Notes: generated from the letters alone by a model not told the origin. A stretch of 60,820 nt of DNA from Prevotellaceae bacterium UBA1391 (GCA_002305265.1 DBQP01000009.1:1-60820), one strand, 5' to 3'; shown: positions 46,801 through 54,153, counted from the first letter of the stretch. Numbers and translations: made by a program.

Positions 46801-47652
46801 CCCGGCATGCTGCAGCAGCGGAAGTTCCGCATTGTGAGGGTGTCTGCCGAGCGCGGCACAGGCGACGCCCACACGCCCGAAGCGCTCATCAGCGCCGTCG
46901 TCGACTATGACGGCAGCGAGGTGAGCGTCGAGCTGCCTGACGTAGAACGTCCTGCACGGCTCGTCGACGTGACGTCGGACTACCTCCGCAACCCAAGCTT
47001 TGAGGCCGACGGGCGCGCTTTGGTCAAGGAAGCCCCGCAGGGGTGGACCGTCGAGAGCGCGACCACGTGGTGGGGCGTCAACTACGTCGGAACTACCGCC
47101 ACGCAGAGCGAGCCCGCCGCCACCGACGGCAATTACATCTTCGGCTTCTGGGACAACGCCAACACGCTGCGCCCCAGCATCTATCAGGATGTCGTGCTGC
47201 CAGCTGGACAGTACGTGCTCACGGCCGACATGCACGCCAGCAACCGCGAGACGGCCGTGCGCGTGGGACGCCAGCGCATCTTCGCCGGACCGGCCGAAGC
47301 GCTCTTTGCCGACCAGGTGAGCGTGGCGGGCACGTCCGACGGCCATCCCATGCAGACCCTCACGCTGCCCTTCGATGTGGCCGAGGCTTCGGTCATCGTG
47401 CGGGTGGGCGCTGCGACGGACGGTGCGCCGACGGAGACCTGGATGAAGATTGACAACTTCCGGCTCTATCGGATAGAGCGTGCGGACACGCCCGACGCCA
47501 TCGCCGATGTCCTCTCCGAGGCAAAGTCTGCCATCGCCTCCGGCGCCATCTACACGCTGCAGGGCCAGCTCGTGGAGCCGGATGCGGCACGGTGGAATCG
47601 TCTGCCTGCCGGCCTCTATGTGATGGGTGGGCATAAGGTGCTGAAAAGATAA
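43816..47652 (+). CDS. secreted GH31 alpha-glycosidase with N- and C-terminal accessory domains
   Basis: 1278 residues. Signal peptide at about 1-26. A beta-sandwich and helical spacer precede the GH31 N-terminal beta-sandwich (about 280-480) and the TIM barrel (about 490-830). The nucleophile Asp is in AYWMDSTEPDYQ and the acid/base Asp in GANTWSSDIQANW; SDTGGFFGG follows. The C-terminal part (about 1050-1240) is a carbohydrate-binding-like domain (YLRNPSFEADG...LYRIE) with a sorting-like tail (YTLQGQLVEP...LYVMGGHKVLKR). It probably acts as alpha-glucosidase or alpha-xylosidase; I cannot decide which. A partial copy of the tail follows the stop codon. Confidence 0.9.
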   Translation: MKTFSTISLRLLALLAGALLARPAGGQQHYVFHARDYVSTDAARAPQSAFSYDDAANTLSITGRLGANNVAFMTDVALSGKYYIDDAEEWFVVEGTNLRQASASDALVWWFNGNNNGGQAPAEVMGVEGGAQVFVWNARTNPQLNGKMSFGAGRTVLSANGASFIHAIGLTAASGTKATITNVNYYSRYGLFARFPSLMPSMGVTAEELTQEVRAELEALVVRAREINIASDATLEAAVAEAEAAVAQMGTSDFAAGYGCISLLKAAIEQYRAAHPVFSYERTPTGLLARYNDQYIRISFFADDVLRVQKSLTADEPQRKSMSVVAGAQPAPTFSMEEQDGVVSLENEVMRVDYTLAEGTLRVVRQSDAMPLIAERAAAVFSPRQDGPHESHTLTSAFQLAADERIYGMGQIQDGQLNLRGQTYQLEIASLKVVIPYFQSSKHYALFWDNYSPTRFSDSDEGTTFSSTGNVIDYYILVADDADGVLAAERRLTGHSPMPPLWNFGLYQSRQRYTSAAEVMEVVRKYRELRVPLDCIVQDWQYWGDDAHWNALEFLNPSYANYDEMIRTVHDNHMKFMISVWSNFGPLTRPYAEMKEKGHLLTGNSYPFGAGVRPYDPWSSEARDIYWKYLYEGIASKGADAYWMDSTEPDYQPLNGDADFDCLTGSGETWRAMRNTFPLAAVGGVHDHHRAAEAAGDPALAGKRVSILTRSAFLGQQRYGANTWSSDIQANWPTLANQIPAALNFSACGIPYWNSDTGGFFGGNTQSAAWRRLFLRWVQFSCFTPMMRIHGDGNWREIYQFGSEHDTVGDYDQFLRYVKIRYRLLPYLYATAWRVASADRTFMQALALAFPDDAGGYDVKDEYLFGQSLLVAPVVSDNTSSRSVYLPATTTWTDFWTGERLAGGQRTVKTAPVDIIPLYVRAGSILPWGPDVQYATEKPWDDLEVRVYPGADGTFVLYEDENDNYNYEQGQHSQITFRWDDAANRLSLSAREGSFPGMLQQRKFRIVRVSAERGTGDAHTPEALISAVVDYDGSEVSVELPDVERPARLVDVTSDYLRNPSFEADGRALVKEAPQGWTVESATTWWGVNYVGTTATQSEPAATDGNYIFGFWDNANTLRPSIYQDVVLPAGQYVLTADMHASNRETAVRVGRQRIFAGPAEALFADQVSVAGTSDGHPMQTLTLPFDVAEASVIVRVGAATDGAPTETWMKIDNFRLYRIERADTPDAIADVLSEAKSAIASGAIYTLQGQLVEPDAARWNRLPAGLYVMGGHKVLKR

Positions 47653-47678
47653 AAGCACAGAATTGAATTTGCTTTCAA

Positions 47679-47717
47679 CTCTACGTGATGGGCGAGCATA
47701 AGGTGTTGAAAAGATAG
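47679..47717 (+). pseudogene. remnant copy of a secreted protein C-terminal tail
   Basis: The frame L-Y-V-M-G-E-H-K-V-L-K-R-stop repeats, with one residue change, the last twelve residues of the GH31 protein (LYVMGGHKVLKR), 27 bases after that gene's stop codon and in a different frame. At DNA level the match is CTCTACGTGATGGGCGAGCA against CTCTATGTGATGGGTGGGCA. It looks like a leftover of a second tail-bearing gene or of unequal recombination. Confidence 0.75.
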
Positions 47718-47759
47718 CCGATTCCTCCTGATCAGAATCCCGCTCTTTCAGAATAGAAA

Positions 47760-47847
47760 GTGTGCGGGGGTTGGAAAGCAGGTGCGCAGGGTTGGGTTGA
47801 AGCGTGCACGGCTCTATGCTGAAGCGCGCGGCAAAAGGACTGCCACA
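47760..47847. repeat. 22-bp array (GTGYGCRG...TTGAAGC units)
   Basis: Unit starts at 47760 (GTGTGCGG), 47782 (GTGCGCAG), 47804 (GTGCACGG) and 47826 (GCGCGGCA) are exactly 22 bp apart. A second short series, GCCGAAAGCCG, recurs at 47952 and 47974, also 22 bp apart. The unit sequences are more diverged than in the GAAGGCCTTC arrays. Confidence 0.75.
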
Positions 47848-48086
47848 ATGAATAGGGATGCATGCGGAGACGCTGTGGATTGTTGTAAGCCCCGTCTGTC
47901 TCAACTTGTTCGCCAGTGGTCTGAAAGCCGTCAGAGTGCGCCTCCCGCGCAGCCGAAAGCCGCCTCCCGTGCTGCCGAAAGCCGTCGCCGCCATGCCGTA
48001 TTCTCGGTTTTCAGTTGCCGATTGTTAAATCAGAAAAGGGTTTCAAGAAAAATCGTTCAAGAATTGCATTCTGTTGGAAAAAATCG

Positions 48087-48094
48087 TACATTTG
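48087..48094 (+). promoter_or_regulatory. putative promoter (-7 box) for the downstream secreted protein
   Basis: TACATTTG matches TAnnTTTG, with ATTG 24 bases upstream (48063) as a plausible -33 element. The coding start is 48324, or the short frame at 48156. Confidence 0.5.
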
Positions 48095-48155
48095 CAAGCG
48101 AGAAACTATCCTTGAATACCTTGACTTTTCAGTGTGCGGACGAACCGCATCGACC

Positions 48156-48233
48156 ATGAAAATTCCGTGGAAGAAGATGAGCCGATTCTCCTTCGGAATC
48201 AAAAGAAAAATACTTTGTCTGCTCAAGAATTAA
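48156..48233 (+). CDS. possible 25-residue leader peptide
   Basis: A short frame (MKIPWKKMSRFSFGIKRK... ending LLKN) begins 62 bases after the promoter box and ends 90 bases before the large secreted protein gene. It is Lys-rich with a hydrophobic end. It could be a regulatory leader, a decayed signal sequence of an outer membrane protein, or chance. I have no family evidence. Confidence 0.3.
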   Translation: MKIPWKKMSRFSFGIKRKILCLLKN

Positions 48234-48323
48234 GATTCTGAGCGAAGACTCATTACACTGAATTCGAAGAAAATACACTGCCATTATCTATTTTTATTCC
48301 TTAATTTACTAACATTCAAAAAC

Positions 48324-51317
48324 ATGAGAAGACACTACCTTTTGGCATCGTTCGCACTGGCATTGCTTGCGCAGGGCGTTCATGCAGTCGATCGGCCGAA
48401 AACTCCGGCCGGCGCGCCAGTCAATGGCGAAAAGTACATTCTTGTCAATGCCAACAACCCGACGGGCTACATGAGCCATACCAGTTGGGACGGCGCGTTC
48501 TATTTCCTTGGAAAAGACAACTCCAACTACGCCAATCATGCCTTTACGGCCGTGAAGAACGAAGATGGAACTTGGTGCTTCACGACGGAAGTTGCAGGCG
48601 CTGAGGCTGGAACAACAGTCGTGAACTACGTGTCCATACCGTCGGGAACGGGCAATCTCTTCATCAAGGCAACGGAGCCGGCGTACTGGACCGTAACTCC
48701 AGGCAACGTCAACGGCTTCTACTACCTGAAGGCCGGTGCCGGAAACGGTGAGACCGTGCAAGGCTACAACTTGCATCTCAATGCTGGCAACCAGTATTTC
48801 GTCATCAGTGAGCCCGTCAGCGGCGGATCGTGGTACCCCGACTACGCGGGTGGAACGATTAAGGTGGATGAAAACGACGAGACGACTCCGCAGGACAGCA
48901 AGGGCAACCAGGCGGATGTGGAAGGCGGTCGCGCCATCATGGCCGACAACACCAGTGAGAACTGGGCGTTCATCCACGTGGAGGACGTGCCGGAGCACAT
49001 GGCCGCTTATGGCGCCTATCAGACGCTGTCCAACTTTGAGAAGAACTACATCACGACGGCAGTCGAAGGCTACGCCGCAGGCTTCCAGGCTTCTTTTGAT
49101 GCAGCTGTCTCCATCTACAAGGACGCAGAATTCAATTGGGAAGAGGACCCCGAGATCATCATGACGATGCTCAGCCAGAAGGAGTCTTTCTACAAAGCCA
49201 TCGAAAGCGCGAAGGCTCTTGAGAATCCAGACGCTGCGCTGAACTCGGCCATTGCCAACGCCATGTCTACTTTCCAGACGGCTGTCACCTCTGCCGAAGT
49301 GCAGGGAGCGATGACGGCGCTTGCGAATGCAGTGAACGCATTCAAGGAAGGCAGCGGCGACGTGACGGGCCTCGGCACCAACATGAGCTTCGAGGATCTT
49401 TCGGCTCAGAGCGGCGCCGTCACTTCGGGTGTTGCTGCTCCTCCATTTGGATGGACGGTGACAATCGCCGGTGTGAAGGTCGAGACTGCAGCCGACGTGC
49501 GCGCCAATGGAATTGCCAACTGGCATGGTGTGAATGCTGACTGCAACGGTGCCGGCAAGGACGGAGAGTATGGCTTCGGTATTTGGACGAGCGGAGTGCC
49601 CGAGTACGAGCTCTCGCAGACCATCACAGGCCTGGAGAACGGTACTTACGTGATTGACGCAGGTCTGATGGTCGGCGCGAACGGCAGTGGCAGCCGCCGC
49701 ACGACACAGCGTATCTTCGGCAACCTCAACTCCACTTATTTCGCATCCGAGGCAGAGTACGACCTGAACCGCCTGGACAAGAGCGAAGTTTACACGTTTG
49801 CCAATCTGACTGAACCTGTCACCGACACGGAGATTCAGAATGTGCAGGTGCGCGCCTATGTCTATGACGGAACCCTCAAGTTCGGTCTGCGCACCAACGG
49901 CGACTTCCGTGCAGCTCTGCGCTCGTCTGCCAACGGTGCCGGCGGCGACGGATGGTTCAAGACCGACAACTTCCGCCTCACGAAGCTGGGTTATGTTGGT
50001 GAGGACGCTGCCGCAGTGGCCAACCACTTCCGCGCTTCGCTGACGGAGTTCCAAGACAAGATCATGCAGCAGTCTGTCTTCGACCGTCTGACCGACATGC
50101 TTTCTGAAGGAGCAGAGATCACTGCTACGACTCCCGCTGAGGACATCAATGCCGCCATCGTCGCTTACTCCGCATTCATTCCCGAGGTGCAGGCATCCAT
50201 CGACGCATATACCAAGCTGGTGAATGCCATCCAGAGCGCTTACGAGAAGTCGGAGGAATTCATGTATTACAGCGGTTTTGACGACTACATCGCCGTTGTG
50301 GAAGAGGCTGAGGCTGCCTTTGACGACCTCTCTGTCGACCCCGCACAGATTGCCACGCTGATTGAGAACATGGACCAGGCCTTCATCGAGCTGCAGAAGA
50401 GCGGCATCGCTGTCGGCGAATACATGAATATCATCCAGAACGCGTCCTTCGAGGATCTGAGCGGTCAGGGCGGCAGCACAAGCAACGGTGCGGCCAATCC
50501 GCCGGCAGGCTGGACCCTCACGTTCAACGGCCAGGTATGCAAGACCACCGCTGACTACGGCAAGGCAGGCGTCAACGTAGGCTGGTGCGCCATCAACGGC
50601 GGCGACAACATCAACGTTGTCGACGAGAACGGTACGCCATGGACGAACCAGTACACCGACGGCACGCACCTCTGGGGTATCTGGGGCGCCAACATGCCTG
50701 AGACAGAACTCTCGCAGAGCTTCACGGGCCTTCCGGCCGGAACTTACGTTCTCAGCTGCGACATGATCGTAGAGTGGAACTGGGGTGGTGAGAACACGAC
50801 CACACAGCGCATCTTCGCCAACGACTTCATCCAGATGTATGGCGCAGAGTCTGACTATGCAGCAGCCCTCAACGACACGGAGGACATGGCAGCAGCACGT
50901 GCGATGGATGCAGCCAATCCTGATGCCGACCTCAAGCGTCTCAACTTCGCCGGCCACAAGTTCTCGGAGTCCTACGGCGCTTCCTCTGCTCCGCATCCCA
51001 TGGAACTGAAGTTCGGTGTGGCTGAAGACGGTGTGCTCAAGCTCGGTTTCCGCACCAACAACGTGAACACAGAAGGCGTTGCCCACCACCACGACTCTTC
51101 CGGTTGGTTCAAGCTCGACAACTTCAAGCTCTTCTACGAGTCGCAGGATGTACCGACGGCCATCAGCAACGTCGTTGCAGGCAAGTCGGTTCAGCTCCTC
51201 GGCCAGAAGTTCTACACGGTGGACGGCCGCGAGATTGCCGCTCCTGGCAAGGGTATCACCATCGTCAAGAACATCATGAGCGACGGTACTGTCAAGTCCG
51301 TGAAGATTCTCAAGTAA
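48324..51317 (+). CDS. large secreted protein with two carbohydrate-binding-like repeats
   Basis: 997 residues. Signal peptide at 1-21. N-terminal beta-rich domain (about 25-240; GEKYILVNANNPTGYMSH, QxW-like WTVTPGNVNGFYYLKAG). Two similar beta-sandwich domains follow (about 352-560, NMSFEDLSAQSGAVTSGVAA; about 705-945, NASFEDLSGQGGSTSNGAAN), each with ELSQ..TGL..GTYV and TTQRIF.N, separated by an alpha-helical spacer (about 565-700). The tail is KFYTVDGREIAAPGKGITIV...SVKILK. There is no catalytic motif I recognise, so I infer a glycan-binding or scaffold role at the cell surface, next to GH31 and GH43 genes. Confidence 0.8.
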   Translation: MRRHYLLASFALALLAQGVHAVDRPKTPAGAPVNGEKYILVNANNPTGYMSHTSWDGAFYFLGKDNSNYANHAFTAVKNEDGTWCFTTEVAGAEAGTTVVNYVSIPSGTGNLFIKATEPAYWTVTPGNVNGFYYLKAGAGNGETVQGYNLHLNAGNQYFVISEPVSGGSWYPDYAGGTIKVDENDETTPQDSKGNQADVEGGRAIMADNTSENWAFIHVEDVPEHMAAYGAYQTLSNFEKNYITTAVEGYAAGFQASFDAAVSIYKDAEFNWEEDPEIIMTMLSQKESFYKAIESAKALENPDAALNSAIANAMSTFQTAVTSAEVQGAMTALANAVNAFKEGSGDVTGLGTNMSFEDLSAQSGAVTSGVAAPPFGWTVTIAGVKVETAADVRANGIANWHGVNADCNGAGKDGEYGFGIWTSGVPEYELSQTITGLENGTYVIDAGLMVGANGSGSRRTTQRIFGNLNSTYFASEAEYDLNRLDKSEVYTFANLTEPVTDTEIQNVQVRAYVYDGTLKFGLRTNGDFRAALRSSANGAGGDGWFKTDNFRLTKLGYVGEDAAAVANHFRASLTEFQDKIMQQSVFDRLTDMLSEGAEITATTPAEDINAAIVAYSAFIPEVQASIDAYTKLVNAIQSAYEKSEEFMYYSGFDDYIAVVEEAEAAFDDLSVDPAQIATLIENMDQAFIELQKSGIAVGEYMNIIQNASFEDLSGQGGSTSNGAANPPAGWTLTFNGQVCKTTADYGKAGVNVGWCAINGGDNINVVDENGTPWTNQYTDGTHLWGIWGANMPETELSQSFTGLPAGTYVLSCDMIVEWNWGGENTTTQRIFANDFIQMYGAESDYAAALNDTEDMAAARAMDAANPDADLKRLNFAGHKFSESYGASSAPHPMELKFGVAEDGVLKLGFRTNNVNTEGVAHHHDSSGWFKLDNFKLFYESQDVPTAISNVVAGKSVQLLGQKFYTVDGREIAAPGKGITIVKNIMSDGTVKSVKILK

Positions 51318-51364
51318 AGACACGCCGCACCGCTTCTCATCACTGAGCGCGGCTTCCTCAACAC

Positions 51365-51402
51365 AGGGGCGCATCCGAATGCCGGATGCGCCCCTTTTCT
51401 TT
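51365..51402 (+). terminator. rho-independent terminator after the 997-residue protein gene
   Basis: GGGGCGCATCCG pairs perfectly with CGGATGCGCCCC (with an extra A-T pair at the base) around a 5-base loop, followed by a long T-rich run. Confidence 0.93.
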
Positions 51403-51607
51403 TTTTTCTTGCCGCCGACGTCCCGTCGGCAGGTATGTCTGGCCAGCCAGTCTGATGCCGCTCCGCTCGCTCCGATCTCCGTGCGCCTCGGCAACTGCTT
51501 CCGCCCGCCCCCTCCTGTTTTGCTGCGCCTGCCTGGGGCGGGAGAGGCTGTAGGCGCGCCCGCCGCATGCGATTGAACATCAAGAGAATGCACCCGAAAA
51601 AGTCTCC

Positions 51608-51836
51608 GCTTGCGTTCGTCGGAATAAGTGCTGGCGTCCGAATCAATAGTCGCGTGTGTCTCTCAAAATAATGACAGTGCTCGTCGTAGAAAACGAGTGT
51701 GTTCGAAATCAATAACGACTGTGCTCGAAATTGAAAACGACTGCGCTCGTTTTCTTCCTGCATTTTCAGTTCACCTATTCACGAAGGCCTTCGTGTCGAG
51801 CCGAGAAGGCCTTCGTGTCGTTTCGCGAAGGCCTTC
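51608..51836. repeat. composite 22-bp array: up to 7 TGCGCTCG-type units, then 3 x GAAGGCCTTC
   Basis: Clear cores start at 51673, 51695, 51717 and 51739 (the last GACTGCGCTCG); degenerate ones precede at 51608, 51630 and 51652 in the same register. GAAGGCCTTC starts at 51783, 51805 and 51827. The jump from 51739 to 51783 is 44 bp, so the register is kept across one eroded unit. Confidence 0.88.
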
Positions 51837-52067
51837 CGGAATGCATGGCGACTTGGCATCTGGGTTGCCCGTTCATCCTCCATCCAAATTTTCCGCATCG
51901 TGTGCCGTGCGCCAGCGCTCCCCAGCGGGTTTGTCGAGAGACTGCAGTGGGATTTGCGGTGTGCTGCGCTGCCTGCGTGCAGGGTCGTCATCAAGCCTTG
52001 GTACGAGCTGGTTGGCGTGTTGTTGCGGCTGGTCCGTCACTCTGGTGGCGCTGTTGTTGGTGCGCAG

Positions 52068-52205
52068 GCGTTCTTTCCATCCGTGATTTTTCCGCGTTTG
52101 CGGACTGTATCACAGCGGGTGTCGGTGCGTGGGCGTTCTTTCCATCCGTGATTTTTCCGCGTTTGGGGACAGAATCACAGCGGGCGTCGGTGCGTGGGCG
52201 TTCAT
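52068..52205. repeat. 65-bp direct repeats
   Basis: GCGTTCTTTCCATCCGTGAT begins copies at 52068 and 52133, and a third truncated copy at 52198, so the period is 65 bp. The first two copies differ at only a few positions (GTTTGCGGACTGTATC against GTTTGGGGACAGAATC). 65 is one less than 3 x 22, as 87 at 12941 is one less than 4 x 22. Confidence 0.9.
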
Positions 52206-52243
52206 TTCTCGACATGAAATTTCTCGCTCCGACTGTTTTTTTC

Positions 52244-52251
52244 TATCTTTG
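52244..52251 (+). promoter_or_regulatory. putative -7 box of the second GH43 gene
   Basis: TATCTTTG matches TAnnTTTG, about 210 bases upstream of the start at 52459 and just after the 65-bp repeats. Confidence 0.45.
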
Positions 52252-52458
52252 CCGTTGCTTCCTGCGCTTGCGCGGCCTGCGTGGAGAGCGGCTCGCCGGC
52301 GGGTTTGTCGTCCGGTGTGGCCATACCAATAACAGCCTGCGGATGTGCTGATGCGCTTGTGGCGGCTGCCGTAGCCTTGCGGGCGCAAGCGCTGCGAGCG
52401 GGCCATCCGGTGGGTGATGAAGCCACTTTGCGGCGTTCGCGCCAAACAATCATACGAA

Positions 52459-54153
52459 ATGAAAAACAACGTTTTCTCTGCGCTGCCTCGCCTCGGCAGC
52501 CGTCAATTTTTCCGTGTGCTGGCAGTCGTGTGCCTGCTGGCGACACCGTTCTCAGCCGTCTGGGCACAAGACGAGTCGAAGGTGTGGAGGCCCGATTTGG
52601 CCAACGGCAACTATCGCAATCCGGTGCTCTATGCCGACTACAGCGACCCCGACGTGGTGGCGGTGGGCGAGGACTATTACCTGACTGCGAGTTCCTTCAA
52701 CTGTATTCCAGGACTGCCCATCTTGCATTCGCGCGATTTGGTCAACTGGCGGCTCATTGGCCATGCGCTCCAGACGCAATGGCCGAAGGAGGTGTTCGAC
52801 CTGCCGCAGCATGGCAAGGGCGTGTGGGCACCGGCCATTCGCCACCACGAGGGCGAGTTCTACATCTACTGGGGAGACCCCGACCGTGGGGTGTTCGTAG
52901 TGAAGGCGAGCGACCCCGCGGGGCCATGGACGGCGCCGGTGTGTGTGGTCGAGGGCAGGGGGCTCATCGATCCCTGTCCGCTGTGGGACGACGATGGCCG
53001 CTGCTATCTCGTCAATGCCTGGGCCGGCAGTCGGGCGGGCTTCAACTCGGTGCTCACCGTGCGCGAGCTCTCGGCCGACGGCATGCGCGCCATAGGCAAG
53101 CCGCGGCTGGTGTTCGACGGTGGGCAGGAACATCACACGACGGAGGGGCCCAAGCTCTACAAGCGGGGCGAATACTACTGGATCATGTGTCCGGCGGGAG
53201 GTGTGCAGCAGGGCTGGCAACTGGCCATGCGCAGCAAGCACATCTATGGACCCTGCAAGGCACGGGTGGTGATGGCGCAGGGCAAGACCACTGTCAACGG
53301 GCCGCATCAGGGCGGCTGGGTGCACACGGCGCAGGGCGAAGACTGGTTCTTGCACTTCAACGACCAGGATGCCTACGGCCGTGTGGTGTTCCTGCAACCC
53401 GTCGACTGGACGTCGGGGTGGCCCGTGATGGGCCACGATGCCGACGGCGATGGCTGCGGCGAACCCTATCTCACCTTCCGCAAGCCCAAGTCGGGCAGTG
53501 CGCTGCGGGTGAATCCGCAGGAGTCGGACGAGTTCGACACGAGCGAATGGGGCTTGCAGTGGCAGTGGCAGGCCAACTACGACGAGCGCTGGGGCATGCC
53601 CACCCATGCGGGCTGTCTGCGCCTCTACACGGCCGACCTGCCTGTCGGCTGCAAGAGTCTGTGGGATGTGGGCAACCTGCTGCTGCAAAAGTTGCCCGCC
53701 CCACGCTTCGTGGCCACTGCCAAGTTGCGGATGGCGGCCAAGGGCGACGGGCAATATGGCGGCGTGGTGATGATGGGCATGGACTACCAGGCACTGGTGG
53801 TGGAGCGACGGGGCGATGGCTTCGACCTTGTCCAGCTGGCGTGTCGGGAGGCCGACACCGGAGGCGTGGAGACGCGGAAACTGCTGGGGCGCTTGGAGGC
53901 CACGGCGCGCGACACCATCCCTTATTCGCCTGCCATCTACCTCGATGTCTATCTGCGCATGTCGGTGGCCGACGGCCTCTGCCGCTTCGCCTACAGCACC
54001 GACGGCAGGCGCTTCCATGCCATGGGCGATGTGCTGAAAATGCGGCAGGGTAAATGGATTGGTGCCAAGATGGGGTTCGTGAGCGAGCGCAGCCAGACTG
54101 CCGGCAACCGCGGCTGGATCGATGCCGACTGGTTTCGGGTGGCGGCAGAGTAG
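52459..54153 (+). CDS. secreted GH43 beta-xylosidase/arabinofuranosidase-like enzyme
   Basis: 564 residues. Signal peptide at about 1-36. GH43 domain (about 45-345): NPVLYADYSDPDVVAVGEDYYLTASSF with the general base, GLIDPCPLWDDDGRCYLVNAW, and HHTTEGPKLYKRGEYYWIM with the acid Glu. A C-terminal GH43-associated beta-sandwich (about 365-564; WQWQANYDERW) is typical of the larger GH43 subfamilies acting on xylan or arabinoxylan oligosaccharides. It stands alone on the plus strand. The ATG at 52459 starts the signal peptide; another lies 15 codons upstream. Confidence 0.9.
   Translation: MKNNVFSALPRLGSRQFFRVLAVVCLLATPFSAVWAQDESKVWRPDLANGNYRNPVLYADYSDPDVVAVGEDYYLTASSFNCIPGLPILHSRDLVNWRLIGHALQTQWPKEVFDLPQHGKGVWAPAIRHHEGEFYIYWGDPDRGVFVVKASDPAGPWTAPVCVVEGRGLIDPCPLWDDDGRCYLVNAWAGSRAGFNSVLTVRELSADGMRAIGKPRLVFDGGQEHHTTEGPKLYKRGEYYWIMCPAGGVQQGWQLAMRSKHIYGPCKARVVMAQGKTTVNGPHQGGWVHTAQGEDWFLHFNDQDAYGRVVFLQPVDWTSGWPVMGHDADGDGCGEPYLTFRKPKSGSALRVNPQESDEFDTSEWGLQWQWQANYDERWGMPTHAGCLRLYTADLPVGCKSLWDVGNLLLQKLPAPRFVATAKLRMAAKGDGQYGGVVMMGMDYQALVVERRGDGFDLVQLACREADTGGVETRKLLGRLEATARDTIPYSPAIYLDVYLRMSVADGLCRFAYSTDGRRFHAMGDVLKMRQGKWIGAKMGFVSERSQTAGNRGWIDADWFRVAAE

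Larger units (their letters stand above)
47653..48323. other. 671-base intergenic region: tail remnant, 22-bp units, leader ORF
   Basis: The gap between the GH31 gene and the 997-residue secreted protein gene. It contains a duplicated C-terminal tail remnant (47679-47717), 22-bp units at 47760-47847 and 47952-47995, a promoter box at 48087 and a short open frame at 48156. Confidence 0.65.
51318..52458. other. 1.1-kb intergenic region: terminator, two repeat arrays, promoter
   Basis: Between the large secreted protein and the second GH43 gene. It holds a terminator at 51365, a composite 22-bp array at 51608-51836, 65-bp repeats at 52068-52205 and a promoter box at 52244. Open frames cross it but are low-complexity and unsupported. 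Confidence 0.65.

Noticed and set aside
43792..47994. 1400-codon minus-strand open frame opposite the GH31 gene
   Set aside because: Antisense shadow; the plus strand has full GH31 motifs and a signal peptide.
48309..51593. 1094-codon minus-strand open frame opposite the large secreted protein
   Set aside because: Antisense shadow; the plus-strand frame has signal peptide, repeats, tail, promoter and terminator.
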